Of a stretch of DNA of 45,249 bases, positions 32,044-38,991 are shown piece after piece (the stretch's first letter is position 1; each line of letters begins with the position of its first letter). The DNA comes from UBA1227 sp045642705 (GTDB lineage: Bacteria > Bacillota > Clostridia > Oscillospirales > Acutalibacteraceae): NCBI GenBank assembly GCA_045642705.1, contig JAZUJK010000020.1, positions 1-45,249 on the forward strand, given 5' to 3'. The translations under genes were made by a program, and so were the position numbers. The notes beneath the pieces are model-generated. The model was given only the letters and a program-made list of their open reading frames with translations. It did not search any database and was not told the DNA's origin.

Positions 32044-32306
32044 TTTTAATTCCTCCATTAAAAATACACACCGCCGGGCGTTTCCTTTTTCAGTATTTAA
32101 AAAACCTGAGAAAACGAGGTTATCCCGGTTGGCAAAACGGCATATTGTTTCGCCCGGTTTAAAATCGGACATACTCCGCGGAAATTTCCTACCTCTCAAA
32201 AACAGCTTATCGCAAGTGCTGTTCGGGTAGCCACCTCCCGCATCATCGCATGTTTTCTTGTCATATGGGCATAACTTGCCCACTGACACGCTCCAATATA
32301 TTACCA
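32044..32306 (-). promoter_or_regulatory. Structured leader of the S10-spc-alpha cluster (candidate cis-regulatory RNA)
   Basis: The untranslated-looking leader of about 260 bases is GC-richer than other spacers and can form several helices. TGGGCA/TGCCCA pairs at 32266-32282. GGCGAAAC/GTTTTGCC pairs with one G-U at 32131-32154. A long-range 7-base helix pairs CCGGGCG (32157-32151) with CGCCCGG (32080-32074), and the long helix shares bases with the preceding hairpin, so the two are exclusive. AACCT/AGGTT at about 32103-32121 runs into TTTT, like a weak attenuator. This fits autogenous control by a ribosomal protein, but I recognise no known leader family. Confidence 0.5.
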
Positions 32307-32311
32307 CGCGC

Positions 32312-32337
32312 ATTATAATAATGCAACAATTTTTCAA
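32312..32337 (-). promoter_or_regulatory. Promoter candidate for the ribosomal cluster
   Basis: A perfect TATAAT on the minus strand (32312-32317). The nearest -35-like hexamer, TTGAAA (32332-32337), is only 14 bases away, so the -35 assignment is doubtful. Start would be near 32305. Confidence 0.45.
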
Positions 32338-32470
32338 AATTATTTTCGTTAAATATTACCAACAGAAAGACTCTATTTTTGGCAAACCCAATATATTGTT
32401 TTTAGCCTACTTTTTCACACAAAATAAGCATATAAATTAGTCCAAAAGTTTACAATTTATTTTTCTTTTC

Positions 32471-32499
32471 TTGACCACTCGCGCGCGCGCGTATATTAT
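32471..32499 (+). promoter_or_regulatory. rarA promoter with alternating CG spacer
   Basis: TTGACC (32471-32476), exactly 17 bases, TATTAT (32494-32499), each one or two mismatches from consensus. Twelve of the spacer bases (32480-32491) are an uninterrupted CG dinucleotide repeat in otherwise AT-rich DNA. Confidence 0.7.
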
Positions 32500-32529
32500 A
32501 TATGGTATAGAAAATAAGGAGAAAACACT

Positions 32530-33780
32530 ATGAATTCACCACTTGCAGATCGTTTGCGACCACAAACTTTAGATGAAATGGTAGGCCAGGAACACCTTCT
32601 TGGCCCTGGTAAAGCATTGCGCGCCATCATCGAATCGGGTGATATACCTAATCTCATATTCTATGGCCCATCTGGCATTGGCAAGACAACTCTCGCCAGT
32701 ATCATTGCAAAGCAGACCAATAGAAAACTATATAAGCTGAATGCAACAACTGCGTCAATTAGCGATATCAAGGACATGGTGTCCGATCTCGACACGCTAA
32801 TGACGCCTAATGGCATACTATTATATTTAGATGAGATTCAATACTTTAACAAGAAACAGCAGCAAACGCTTCTTCAATATCTCGAGAGTGGAAAAATCAC
32901 TATGATTGCATCCACAACAGAGAATCCTTATTTCTATATTTATAATGCCGTTATTAGTCGCTGCAGCGTGTTTGAGTTCAAGGCAGTGACGCCAGAGGAG
33001 ATTGAAAAAGCAGTTTTGCACGCTTTTTCAATTCTCTCGGAGGAGAACGGAGTAAAGTATGACGCTGAAAGCGACGTCACAATGCAGATTGCCCGCGCGG
33101 CGGGCGGCGATGTGCGCAAGGCCATTAACACAGTTGAGCTGCTTGCACTAGCATCAAGCGACGGCAAGGTCACATCTGACCTTGTCACAGAGATAACTGG
33201 GCACACGGCCATGCGCTATGACAAGGCAGGAGATGACCACTATGACATCATCTCCGCATATCAGAAATCCCTGCGTGGTTCTGATCCAGACGCCGCACTC
33301 CACTATCTCGCGCGTCTACTCGAGGCAGGCGACCTCCCTTCCGCAATCAGACGACTTCTCGTCTGTGCTTGCGAAGATGTCGGCCTCGCATATCCTCAGA
33401 TAATTCCAATTGTAAAATCAGCTTGCGACATAGCTCTTCAAGTAGGACTCCCAGAAGCTCAGATTCCATTAGCCGATGCAGTAATACTGGTAGCAACAAG
33501 TCCTAAGTCCAACTCAGGCTGTCTTGCAATTGAAGCCGCAATGGCAGATATAGAAAGTGGCAATACTGGTGCCATTCCAAGAACACTTCAAAACAAACAT
33601 TTTGATGGTGAGGATCAAGCTGTAAAAGGACAGTTCTATAAATATCCACATTCATACAAAAACCATTGGATAGAACAGCAATATCTCCCTGATGCAATCA
33701 AGGATGTACACTACTATGAATATGGTGAAAATAAGATAGAACAGGCAACAAAAGCGTACTGGGAAAGCATAAAAGGATAG
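32530..33780 (+). CDS. rarA: Replication-associated recombination protein A (RarA/MgsA AAA+ ATPase)
   Basis: This 416-residue AAA+ ATPase begins 'PLADRLRPQTLDEMVGQEHL', the RarA N-terminus without an extra UBZ domain. Walker A is 'YGPSGIGKTTLA' (K52), Walker B 'LLYLDEIQYF' (about 97-106), sensor 1 'IASTTENPYF', and the clamp-loader-like C-terminal tetramerisation region ends 'NHWIEQQYLPDAI'. RarA acts at stalled replication forks, unwinding DNA ends and interacting with SSB. AAGGAGAAAACACT precedes the ATG. It diverges from rpsJ across about 490 bases; no clear terminator follows. Confidence 0.95.
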   Translation: MNSPLADRLRPQTLDEMVGQEHLLGPGKALRAIIESGDIPNLIFYGPSGIGKTTLASIIAKQTNRKLYKLNATTASISDIKDMVSDLDTLMTPNGILLYLDEIQYFNKKQQQTLLQYLESGKITMIASTTENPYFYIYNAVISRCSVFEFKAVTPEEIEKAVLHAFSILSEENGVKYDAESDVTMQIARAAGGDVRKAINTVELLALASSDGKVTSDLVTEITGHTAMRYDKAGDDHYDIISAYQKSLRGSDPDAALHYLARLLEAGDLPSAIRRLLVCACEDVGLAYPQIIPIVKSACDIALQVGLPEAQIPLADAVILVATSPKSNSGCLAIEAAMADIESGNTGAIPRTLQNKHFDGEDQAVKGQFYKYPHSYKNHWIEQQYLPDAIKDVHYYEYGENKIEQATKAYWESIKG

Positions 33781-33799
33781 AATTTGCAAAAAAATTCAT

Positions 33800-33931
33800 T
33801 TATTTTTCTGTTTTAGAAAAATATCCAATTTGATATTTTTTGTCAATCTTCATAATTGCTTTAGCACGTGATAAATCAAATGGTCTACGTTCATAAACCA
33901 CGTAACTATGCTATTTGCGAAAAAGCGCCAT
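33800..33931 (-). pseudogene. Possible remnant of a small gene, interrupted by TAG
   Basis: On the minus strand ATG 33931 opens a 44-codon frame: six codons (MALFRK), an in-frame TAG, 36 sense codons with coding-like content (SYVVYERRPFDLSRAKAI, then 'MKIDKKYQIGYFSKTEK') and TAA. A TTGACA lies about 35 bases upstream of the ATG but no good RBS is present. I recognise no family; it could be chance. The rest of the 468-base spacer holds no convincing gene. Confidence 0.25.
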
Positions 33932-34248
33932 ATTACGTTGGTTATTCCTTGTCAAGAGGTTTTTAACAAAAAATTTTAGGCCAAAATAGCCAGATTATAC
34001 TATTCGTATATTTTTTATGGTGTGTAAATGTTAAAAACTCGGTGGAAAGTGCGGAAAACAAAAATTTTTTCTATGTAGTATAAGCATTTTCGGGACTTTT
34101 CACCGCATATGTGGAAAAATTGGTGGTTGACAAACTTATCAATTACAAAACGTTAATATCGCTTTACGACAAAATAAAAATTCGACGAAATGCACATATT
34201 TTATGAGTTTTTTTGTAATGCTAAAATGCACAAAAGGAGCCTTGAAAA
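33932..34248. other. AT-rich intergenic region with imperfect inverted repeat
   Basis: This stretch before the glycosylase gene has no coding frame I trust. GGTGGAAAGT (34041-34050) pairs with ACTTTTCACC (34095-34104) apart from one G-T. TTGACA occurs at 34127-34132 but the nearest -10-like hexamer (TAATAT) is 21 bases away, so no promoter is assigned. Confidence 0.4.
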
Positions 34249-35127
34249 ATGGCTAAATTTTTTACACTCGAAAAGCAAAACTGTAACTTGACAGTGAAAA
34301 ACATTCACTGTTTAAACCTAGATTATACACTCGACTGCGGTCAATCCTTCCGCTGGCACCAGAATGAAGAGGGACATTGGTGCGCCCTTGTCAGTGGTTA
34401 CAAGAACGGCGAGCGCATAGATAAGTATGGTGAATTGTCACAAACAAGAAACAGTGACGGAACAACTAACATTACTTTCTATAACACCTCTGCTGATGAG
34501 TTCTATAAGTTTTGGGTACCATATTTCGATTTAGAGCGAGACTATGATGCTTTAATCCAGAAATATAGCAATGATCCATATTTAAAGGCTGCAACGGAGG
34601 AATACTATGGAATCAGAGTTACCAACCAGGACACATGGGAGACTCTCTGCTCTTTCATAATTTCTCAGAACAACAATATCCCACGCATCAAGGGAATCAT
34701 TGAACGTATGTGTGAGACATATGGATATCGTATGCATGGTGAGTTGTACTCATTCCCAACTGCAGAGGATATTGCAAAGCTTGAGCCCGATGACCTAGTT
34801 CCTCTCCGTGCAGGATTTAGAAACAAATATATTATTGATGCAGCAAGAAAAGTAGCTAGTGGCGAAGTGGATCTTGAAAAATTAAAAACGCTCCCATTGC
34901 TTGATGCGGAAGCAGAACTTATGAAAATAACGGGCGTAGGCCCTAAGGTTGCGCAATGCGTCCTCCTCTATGGCTGTGGCCGAGAGGATGCATTCCCAAT
35001 AGATGTTTGGGTAAAGCGAATTATAAGCGAACTCTATCCAGATGGTCTTCCTGCCTCTATGGAAGGAACAAGAGGTATAGCGCAACAATATCTATTTCAT
35101 TGGCGCAGACATAGAGATACAGAATAA
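34249..35127 (+). CDS. ogg: 8-oxoguanine DNA glycosylase (OGG1-type, HhH-GPD)
   Basis: This 292-residue bifunctional glycosylase/AP lyase removes oxidised guanine from DNA. The N-terminal OGG_N domain has 'LDCGQSFRWHQNEEGHW'. The central 'FIISQNNNIPRIKGIIERMC' is the typical OGG1 asparagine run. The helix-hairpin-helix is 'KITGVGPKVAQCVLLYG' with catalytic K233, and D252 lies in 'FPIDVWVKR'. AAAGGAGCCTTGAAAA precedes the ATG. It stands alone between a 468-base spacer and a strong terminator. Together with nth 1.8 kb on, and the Nudix gene, it belongs to oxidised-base repair. Confidence 0.93.
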   Translation: MAKFFTLEKQNCNLTVKNIHCLNLDYTLDCGQSFRWHQNEEGHWCALVSGYKNGERIDKYGELSQTRNSDGTTNITFYNTSADEFYKFWVPYFDLERDYDALIQKYSNDPYLKAATEEYYGIRVTNQDTWETLCSFIISQNNNIPRIKGIIERMCETYGYRMHGELYSFPTAEDIAKLEPDDLVPLRAGFRNKYIIDAARKVASGEVDLEKLKTLPLLDAEAELMKITGVGPKVAQCVLLYGCGREDAFPIDVWVKRIISELYPDGLPASMEGTRGIAQQYLFHWRRHRDTE

Positions 35128-35160
35128 AAAAAGAGACAGTCAATCGACTGTCTCTTTTTT
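35127..35160. terminator. Bidirectional terminator between ogg and the tRNA pair
   Basis: A 15-base perfect stem (35127-35141 with 35146-35160, loop AATC), flanked by A run and T run. It ends ogg transcription on plus; on minus it starts with the A of the tRNA-Glu CCA end and terminates the tRNA transcript. Confidence 0.92.
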
Positions 35161-35234
35161 GGTGACCCGGACGAGAATTGAACTCGTGTTACCGCCGTGA
35201 AAGGGCGGTGTCTTAACCTCTTGACCACCGGGCC
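35160..35234 (-). tRNA. tRNA-Glu (TTC), CCA end encoded
   Basis: The minus strand folds as a 72-base cloverleaf: acceptor GGCCCGG with CCGGGTC (one G-U), D arm, anticodon stem CCGCC/GGCGG with loop CTTTCAC (anticodon TTC), T arm with GTTCAATTC, discriminator A and an encoded CCA (35160-35162). The last base of CCA is also the first stem base of the terminator, so the 3' end needs precise trimming. Confidence 0.95.
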
Positions 35235-35240
35235 ATAATT

Positions 35241-35260
35241 GGGGACGCTATTGCGTCCCC
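35241..35260. repeat. Perfect hairpin between the two tRNA genes
   Basis: GGGGACGC (35241-35248), 4-base loop, GCGTCCCC (35253-35260). There is no T run on either strand, so a processing or folding element between the tRNAs of one transcript is more likely than a terminator. Confidence 0.7.
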
Positions 35261-35268
35261 TCTCGCGC

Positions 35269-35345
35269 TGGTAGCGGGAGTAGGATTCGAACCAACGACA
35301 CCCCGGGTATGAACCGAGTGCTCTAGCCAACTGAGCTATCCCGCC
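35269..35345 (-). tRNA. tRNA-Met (CAT), elongator type, CCA end encoded
   Basis: A 77-base minus-strand cloverleaf: acceptor GGCGGGA with TCCCGCT (G-U first pair), D arm AGCTCAGTTGGCTAGAGC, anticodon stem CTCGG/CCGGG with loop TTCATAC (anticodon CAT), T arm with GGTTCGAATCC, discriminator A, encoded CCA. The G1-U72 closing pair and lack of three consecutive G-C pairs beside the loop favour elongator over initiator Met. Confidence 0.92.
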
Positions 35346-35365
35346 ATTTATAAAGCGCGAAAGTT

Positions 35366-35394
35366 ATTATATAGTATAGAGATTATAATGTCAA
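35366..35394 (-). promoter_or_regulatory. Perfect consensus promoter for the tRNA-Met/Glu unit
   Basis: On the minus strand TTGACA (35389-35394), 17 bases, TATAAT (35366-35371), a complete match in both boxes and spacing. The -35 lies inside the coding sequence of the HAD gene (encodes Leu-Thr) and the -10 just after its stop. Confidence 0.92.
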
Positions 35395-36030
35395 CAAAAT
35401 ATTTCTAAGTTCTGCGACATCAGATGCTATATAATCAGCGTTATATTCTTCAAATTCGGAACGCTTTCCAAAACCATATTCAACGCCTATTGTTGTAACA
35501 CCAGCTGTGGCTCCACCCTCTATATCATAGAAACGGTCGCCAATCATAACAACTGACTTTGATGGCTCTATACCAAGTCTCTCACAAGCCATCCTGACAA
35601 GCTGTGTTTTATTAGGCTCTGTATTTTTAAGGTCGGGTCCCACAACCACGTCAAAGTATTTGTCTACTCCAATAAATGGAACTCCTACATCTAAAAAATG
35701 CTTTGGCTTAGATGATGCAACAGCAAGCTTAATACCTGCATCTTTTAATTCCTTCAAGAGATCAAGCATTCCAGGATATGCTTCTACTTCATAGACACCT
35801 TTATCAGCATAATATACTCTATATGTATCAACTATATCTGAAGCAAGTTCATGAGATATACCATACATTCCCTCAAATGTCATATAGAGAGGAGGACCTA
35901 AAAATTCATTTAGCCTCTCTTCATATATAGGCATTTTATATTCATTAAGTGCATATTTTACGGCATTTCTGACACCTGGTCCAGTGTCAGCAACAGTGCC
36001 GTCAAAATCAAAAATTACAGCGTCTAGCAT
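35383..36030 (-). CDS. HAD phosphatase, phosphoglycolate phosphatase-like (Gph/PpaX type)
   Basis: This 215-residue HAD-IA protein has motif I 'VIFDFDGTVADTGPGV', cap helices, motif II 'VASSKPKHF', a Lys in 'KNTEPNKTQLV' and motif IV 'VMIGDRFYDIEGG'. It resembles phosphoglycolate and pyrophosphate phosphatases; substrate is uncertain. GGGAGGCGTAAAGATA precedes ATG 36030. Its last codons contain the -35 box of the downstream tRNA promoter. It diverges from the DUF1624 gene across 68 bases. Confidence 0.87.
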   Translation of the reverse strand: MLDAVIFDFDGTVADTGPGVRNAVKYALNEYKMPIYEERLNEFLGPPLYMTFEGMYGISHELASDIVDTYRVYYADKGVYEVEAYPGMLDLLKELKDAGIKLAVASSKPKHFLDVGVPFIGVDKYFDVVVGPDLKNTEPNKTQLVRMACERLGIEPSKSVVMIGDRFYDIEGGATAGVTTIGVEYGFGKRSEFEEYNADYIASDVAELRNILLTL

Positions 36031-36053
36031 TATCTTTACGCCTCCCTGTTTGC

Positions 36054-36082
36054 TTGTAAATTATACACGAATTTGCTATAAT
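36054..36082 (+). promoter_or_regulatory. Promoter for the DUF1624-nth pair
   Basis: TTGTAA (36054-36059), 17 bases, TATAAT (36077-36082). A start near 36089 would leave a leader of only about 10 bases containing GGTGAT, a short Shine-Dalgarno match. Confidence 0.65.
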
Positions 36083-36098
36083 CGGCAATGGTGATTAT

Positions 36099-36878
36099 AT
36101 GGCAAATTCTAAAAAAAGAATAGCCCTTTTAGACGAGATAAGAGGATTTTGCGTACTGTGTATGATATTCTATCATTCATTTATTTTTATGTATGATCAA
36201 TATGACATACAGTTCGGTTATGATGCTTACACATTCTTCCTTCCAGTACAGCCCTTCTTCTCTTGCATGTTTATATTTATCTGTGGCATATGTTCTAAAT
36301 TGTCACATAGCAATCTTAAGAGAGGGCTAAAACTTCTAATCTTCGCACTTGCCCTAAACTTCATATCTATAATTGTTTTGCCAAAGCTCGGATTTCGTGA
36401 TACAGAAATTTGGTGGGGCGTTCTCGACTTCTTCGCAGCAGTAATTTTACTTTATGCTGCACTCGAGAAGCCACTTTCACGCATCCATTATATAATTGGT
36501 ATTATTATAAGCGTAATACTAATTTGGCTATTTAGAGATTGGGTTCCATCCCTATCCATTGGAATCTATGGCGACATTGCTTGGCAATTGCCAGAAAAAG
36601 TCAGAGAGATAAATTGGCTATTCCCAATTGGAATAATGTCAAAAGACTTTTATTCGGCTGACTATTTCCCTCTTATTCCTTATGGATTTGTATATCTACT
36701 TGGAACATATGTTGGTGTTCCAGTTCGAGATGATAAATTGCCATCGGGTGCATATCCTGTACACTCCAAGTTCTTAAATTTCCTGGGCAAGAACTGCTTT
36801 ATCATCTATATAGCACATCTTCCAATTGTATTTATTTTACTGGAACTTTATACATGGATTATAGGAAAGATAGGATAA
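36099..36878 (+). CDS. DUF1624 membrane protein (heparan-alpha-glucosaminide N-acetyltransferase-like)
   Basis: This 259-residue protein has about seven membrane helices. The N-terminal 'RIALLDEIRGFCVLCMIFYH' and 'PFFSCMFIFICGICSKLS' are the DUF1624/HGSNAT_cat pattern, distantly related to acyltransferase-3 proteins that move acetyl groups across membranes. The acceptor is unknown. The ATG has GGTGAT just upstream and an unusually short predicted leader. nth starts four bases after its stop, so the two are co-transcribed without an evident functional link. Confidence 0.8.
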   Translation: MANSKKRIALLDEIRGFCVLCMIFYHSFIFMYDQYDIQFGYDAYTFFLPVQPFFSCMFIFICGICSKLSHSNLKRGLKLLIFALALNFISIIVLPKLGFRDTEIWWGVLDFFAAVILLYAALEKPLSRIHYIIGIIISVILIWLFRDWVPSLSIGIYGDIAWQLPEKVREINWLFPIGIMSKDFYSADYFPLIPYGFVYLLGTYVGVPVRDDKLPSGAYPVHSKFLNFLGKNCFIIYIAHLPIVFILLELYTWIIGKIG

Positions 36879-36882
36879 TTTT

Positions 36883-37512
36883 ATGACTAAAAAAGAAAGG
36901 GCCCTGCTGGCCGTTAATGCTCTAAAAAAAGAATATCCTGATGCAATATGTTCACTTGTTGCAAATGATCCTTTTCAACTTCTTGTAGCAACAAGGCTCT
37001 CCGCACAATGTACAGATGCGAGAGTTAATATTGTAACCCCTGCACTTTTTGAAAAATATCCTACAATAGAAGCTTTTGCAAATGCAAAACTCGAGGATGT
37101 GGAGGAACTTGTTAAAACTTGTGGTTTCTACCATGAAAAAGCCAAAAGCATTATTGGTATGGCACAAGGCGTATTGGAACGCTTTGATGGTAAAGTACCA
37201 GACAATATAGAGGACCTCACAAGCTTACCTGGTGTTGGACGAAAGACTGCCAATCTAATTGTGGGCGACGTATATGGCAAACCTGCCGTCGTTGCCGACA
37301 CACATCTTATTCGCATCACCAATCTCTTGGGTCTTGTGGATAGCAAGGATCCAAAAGTCGTTGAGCTCGAGCTCAAAAAGCTCTTGCCACCAGAGGAATC
37401 CAACGACTTTTGCCACCGTGCCGTCCTACATGGACGCGCAGTTTGCATCGCACGTCGCCCACAATGTGACAAGTGCGTTATGTCAGATTTCTGTAAAGGT
37501 AAAAAGAAATAA
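36883..37512 (+). CDS. nth: Endonuclease III
   Basis: This 209-residue bifunctional DNA glycosylase/AP lyase removes oxidised pyrimidines. The helix-hairpin-helix is 'SLPGVGRKTANLIVGDVYG' with catalytic K121, and D139 lies in 'VADTHLIRI'. The C-terminal iron-sulfur loop has spacing C-x6-C-x2-C-x5-C (CIARRPQCDKC, SDFC). All catalytic elements are present. It is four bases after the DUF1624 gene and ends at a strong hairpin. Confidence 0.96.
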   Translation: MTKKERALLAVNALKKEYPDAICSLVANDPFQLLVATRLSAQCTDARVNIVTPALFEKYPTIEAFANAKLEDVEELVKTCGFYHEKAKSIIGMAQGVLERFDGKVPDNIEDLTSLPGVGRKTANLIVGDVYGKPAVVADTHLIRITNLLGLVDSKDPKVVELELKKLLPPEESNDFCHRAVLHGRAVCIARRPQCDKCVMSDFCKGKKK

Positions 37513-37520
37513 ATAGAAAA

Positions 37521-37548
37521 ACCCGCTCAAACGAGCGGGTCCTTTTTT
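37521..37548. terminator. Bidirectional terminator between nth and pyk
   Basis: ACCCGCTC (37521-37528), loop AAAC, GAGCGGGT (37533-37540), then CCTTTTTT; on the minus strand the stem is followed by TTTTTC. It ends nth and the five-gene leftward operon. Confidence 0.9.
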
Positions 37549-37563
37549 ATTGTCATTTGGCAA

Positions 37564-38976
37564 TTAAATTGTTTCAACTTTGATTAAGTTTGTATTACCC
37601 GATTCTGTCGATGTGCCACCTGTTATTACTGCGAGGTCACCAACCTTGAGCCCGAGACAATCAACCAGTTCCTGTCTTGCCTTATAGAACATAACATCTG
37701 TTGAGTCATATTTATCTACAAGCACAGGTGTAACACCCCAAGAAAGTGACAATTTATAATATGTCTTCTTGTCTGTTGTGAGACCGAGTATATCTACTGC
37801 AGGTCTAAAACGAGATATCATTCTTGCAGTGCTACCTGACAATGTACAAGCAGCAATTGCCTTCGCATCAACATCATGCGCCATACCTACTGTTGCATGG
37901 CTCACAGCATCAACTGTATTTCTAATCTTGAAGTCGTTTCTTCCAAACCTATTACTATAATGAATATTCTCCTCTGTCTTCTCAGCAATCTTGGCCATTG
38001 TCTCAACTGTCAAAACAGGATATTTACCAGATGCTGTCTCGCCAGACAACATAATGGCGCTTGTGCCGTCATAAACAGCATTTGCGACGTCAGAGATTTC
38101 GGCACGTGTCGGACGCGGATTGTTTATCATGGACTCCAGCATCTCAGTCGCTGTGATTACTCGTTTGCCGAGCATGCGGCATCTATTAATCAGCTCCTTT
38201 TGAACTGCTGGGAGTTCCTCAAATGGAATCTCCACGCCCATGTCGCCACGGCCTATCATAATGCCGTCGCACTCCTTACAGATTTCATCAATATTATCAA
38301 TACCAGACTGATTCTCAATCTTGGCAATCAAGTTATCTGTTACCCCATAGCCAAGTGACTTTAAATATGTCTTAACATCGATGAGATCCTGTCTTGTGGA
38401 TACAAATGAACACGCGATAAAATCAATATCATTTTCCACACCAAACTTGATATCATCCTTGTCTTCCTCAGATAGGAATGTCTGATTTAGAACTTTGTTT
38501 GGGAAACACATTGACTTTCTGTCAGATAGTTTACCTCCAATAAGAACCTTGCAGATAATATCATGCCCTGATATCTTTTCAACTTCGAACTTTAAAAGTC
38601 CATCATTTAAAAGAATGGTGTCGCCAACCTCAAGTTCATTATGAAGATTCTTATATGTTACAGAAACCTTATCCTCATTGCCGAGAACATCGTCTGTTGT
38701 AAAAACAAATGTAGCGCCTTCGGCCAAAGTAATTTCTTTGTTCTCGAAAGTCTTAATTCTATACTCTGGGCCCTTGGTATCAAGAAGTATCGCGATTGGA
38801 ACACCCAGTTCCTCGCGTACTTCTTTTAGCAAGTCAATCTTTTTCTGATGTTCCTCATGTGTACCATGAGAAAAGTTAAGCCTTGCAACATTCATGCCGG
38901 CTTTTGCCATATCAATAAGTGTCTCCTTATTGTCGCAGGCAGGACCTATTGTGCAAACAATTTTAGTCTTTCTCAA
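37564..38976 (-). CDS. pyk: Pyruvate kinase
   Basis: This 470-residue glycolytic enzyme makes pyruvate and ATP from PEP and ADP. Landmarks are 'KIVCTIGPACDNKETLIDMA', 'MNVARLNFSHGTHEEH', 'LLDTKGPEYR' and the active-site 'IAKIENQSGIDNIDEI' with 'GIMIGRGDMGVEIP' (usually ARGDLG). 'TRAEISDVANAVYDGTSAIM' precedes the C domain. There is no extra PEP-utiliser domain, unlike Bacillus enzymes. The start is TTG 38976 after AGGGGAGATTGTT. It is the last gene of a tight unit with transporters, 15 bases after the yhhN-like gene. Confidence 0.97.
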   Translation of the reverse strand: MRKTKIVCTIGPACDNKETLIDMAKAGMNVARLNFSHGTHEEHQKKIDLLKEVREELGVPIAILLDTKGPEYRIKTFENKEITLAEGATFVFTTDDVLGNEDKVSVTYKNLHNELEVGDTILLNDGLLKFEVEKISGHDIICKVLIGGKLSDRKSMCFPNKVLNQTFLSEEDKDDIKFGVENDIDFIACSFVSTRQDLIDVKTYLKSLGYGVTDNLIAKIENQSGIDNIDEICKECDGIMIGRGDMGVEIPFEELPAVQKELINRCRMLGKRVITATEMLESMINNPRPTRAEISDVANAVYDGTSAIMLSGETASGKYPVLTVETMAKIAEKTEENIHYSNRFGRNDFKIRNTVDAVSHATVGMAHDVDAKAIAACTLSGSTARMISRFRPAVDILGLTTDKKTYYKLSLSWGVTPVLVDKYDSTDVMFYKARQELVDCLGLKVGDLAVITGGTSTESGNTNLIKVETI

Positions 38977-38991
38977 AACAATCTCCCCTTC

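Noticed and set aside
34110..34118. DnaA-box-like TTTTCCACA on the minus strand
   Set aside because: Isolated match in AT-rich DNA; no AT-rich unwinding element with further boxes and no dnaA/dnaN.
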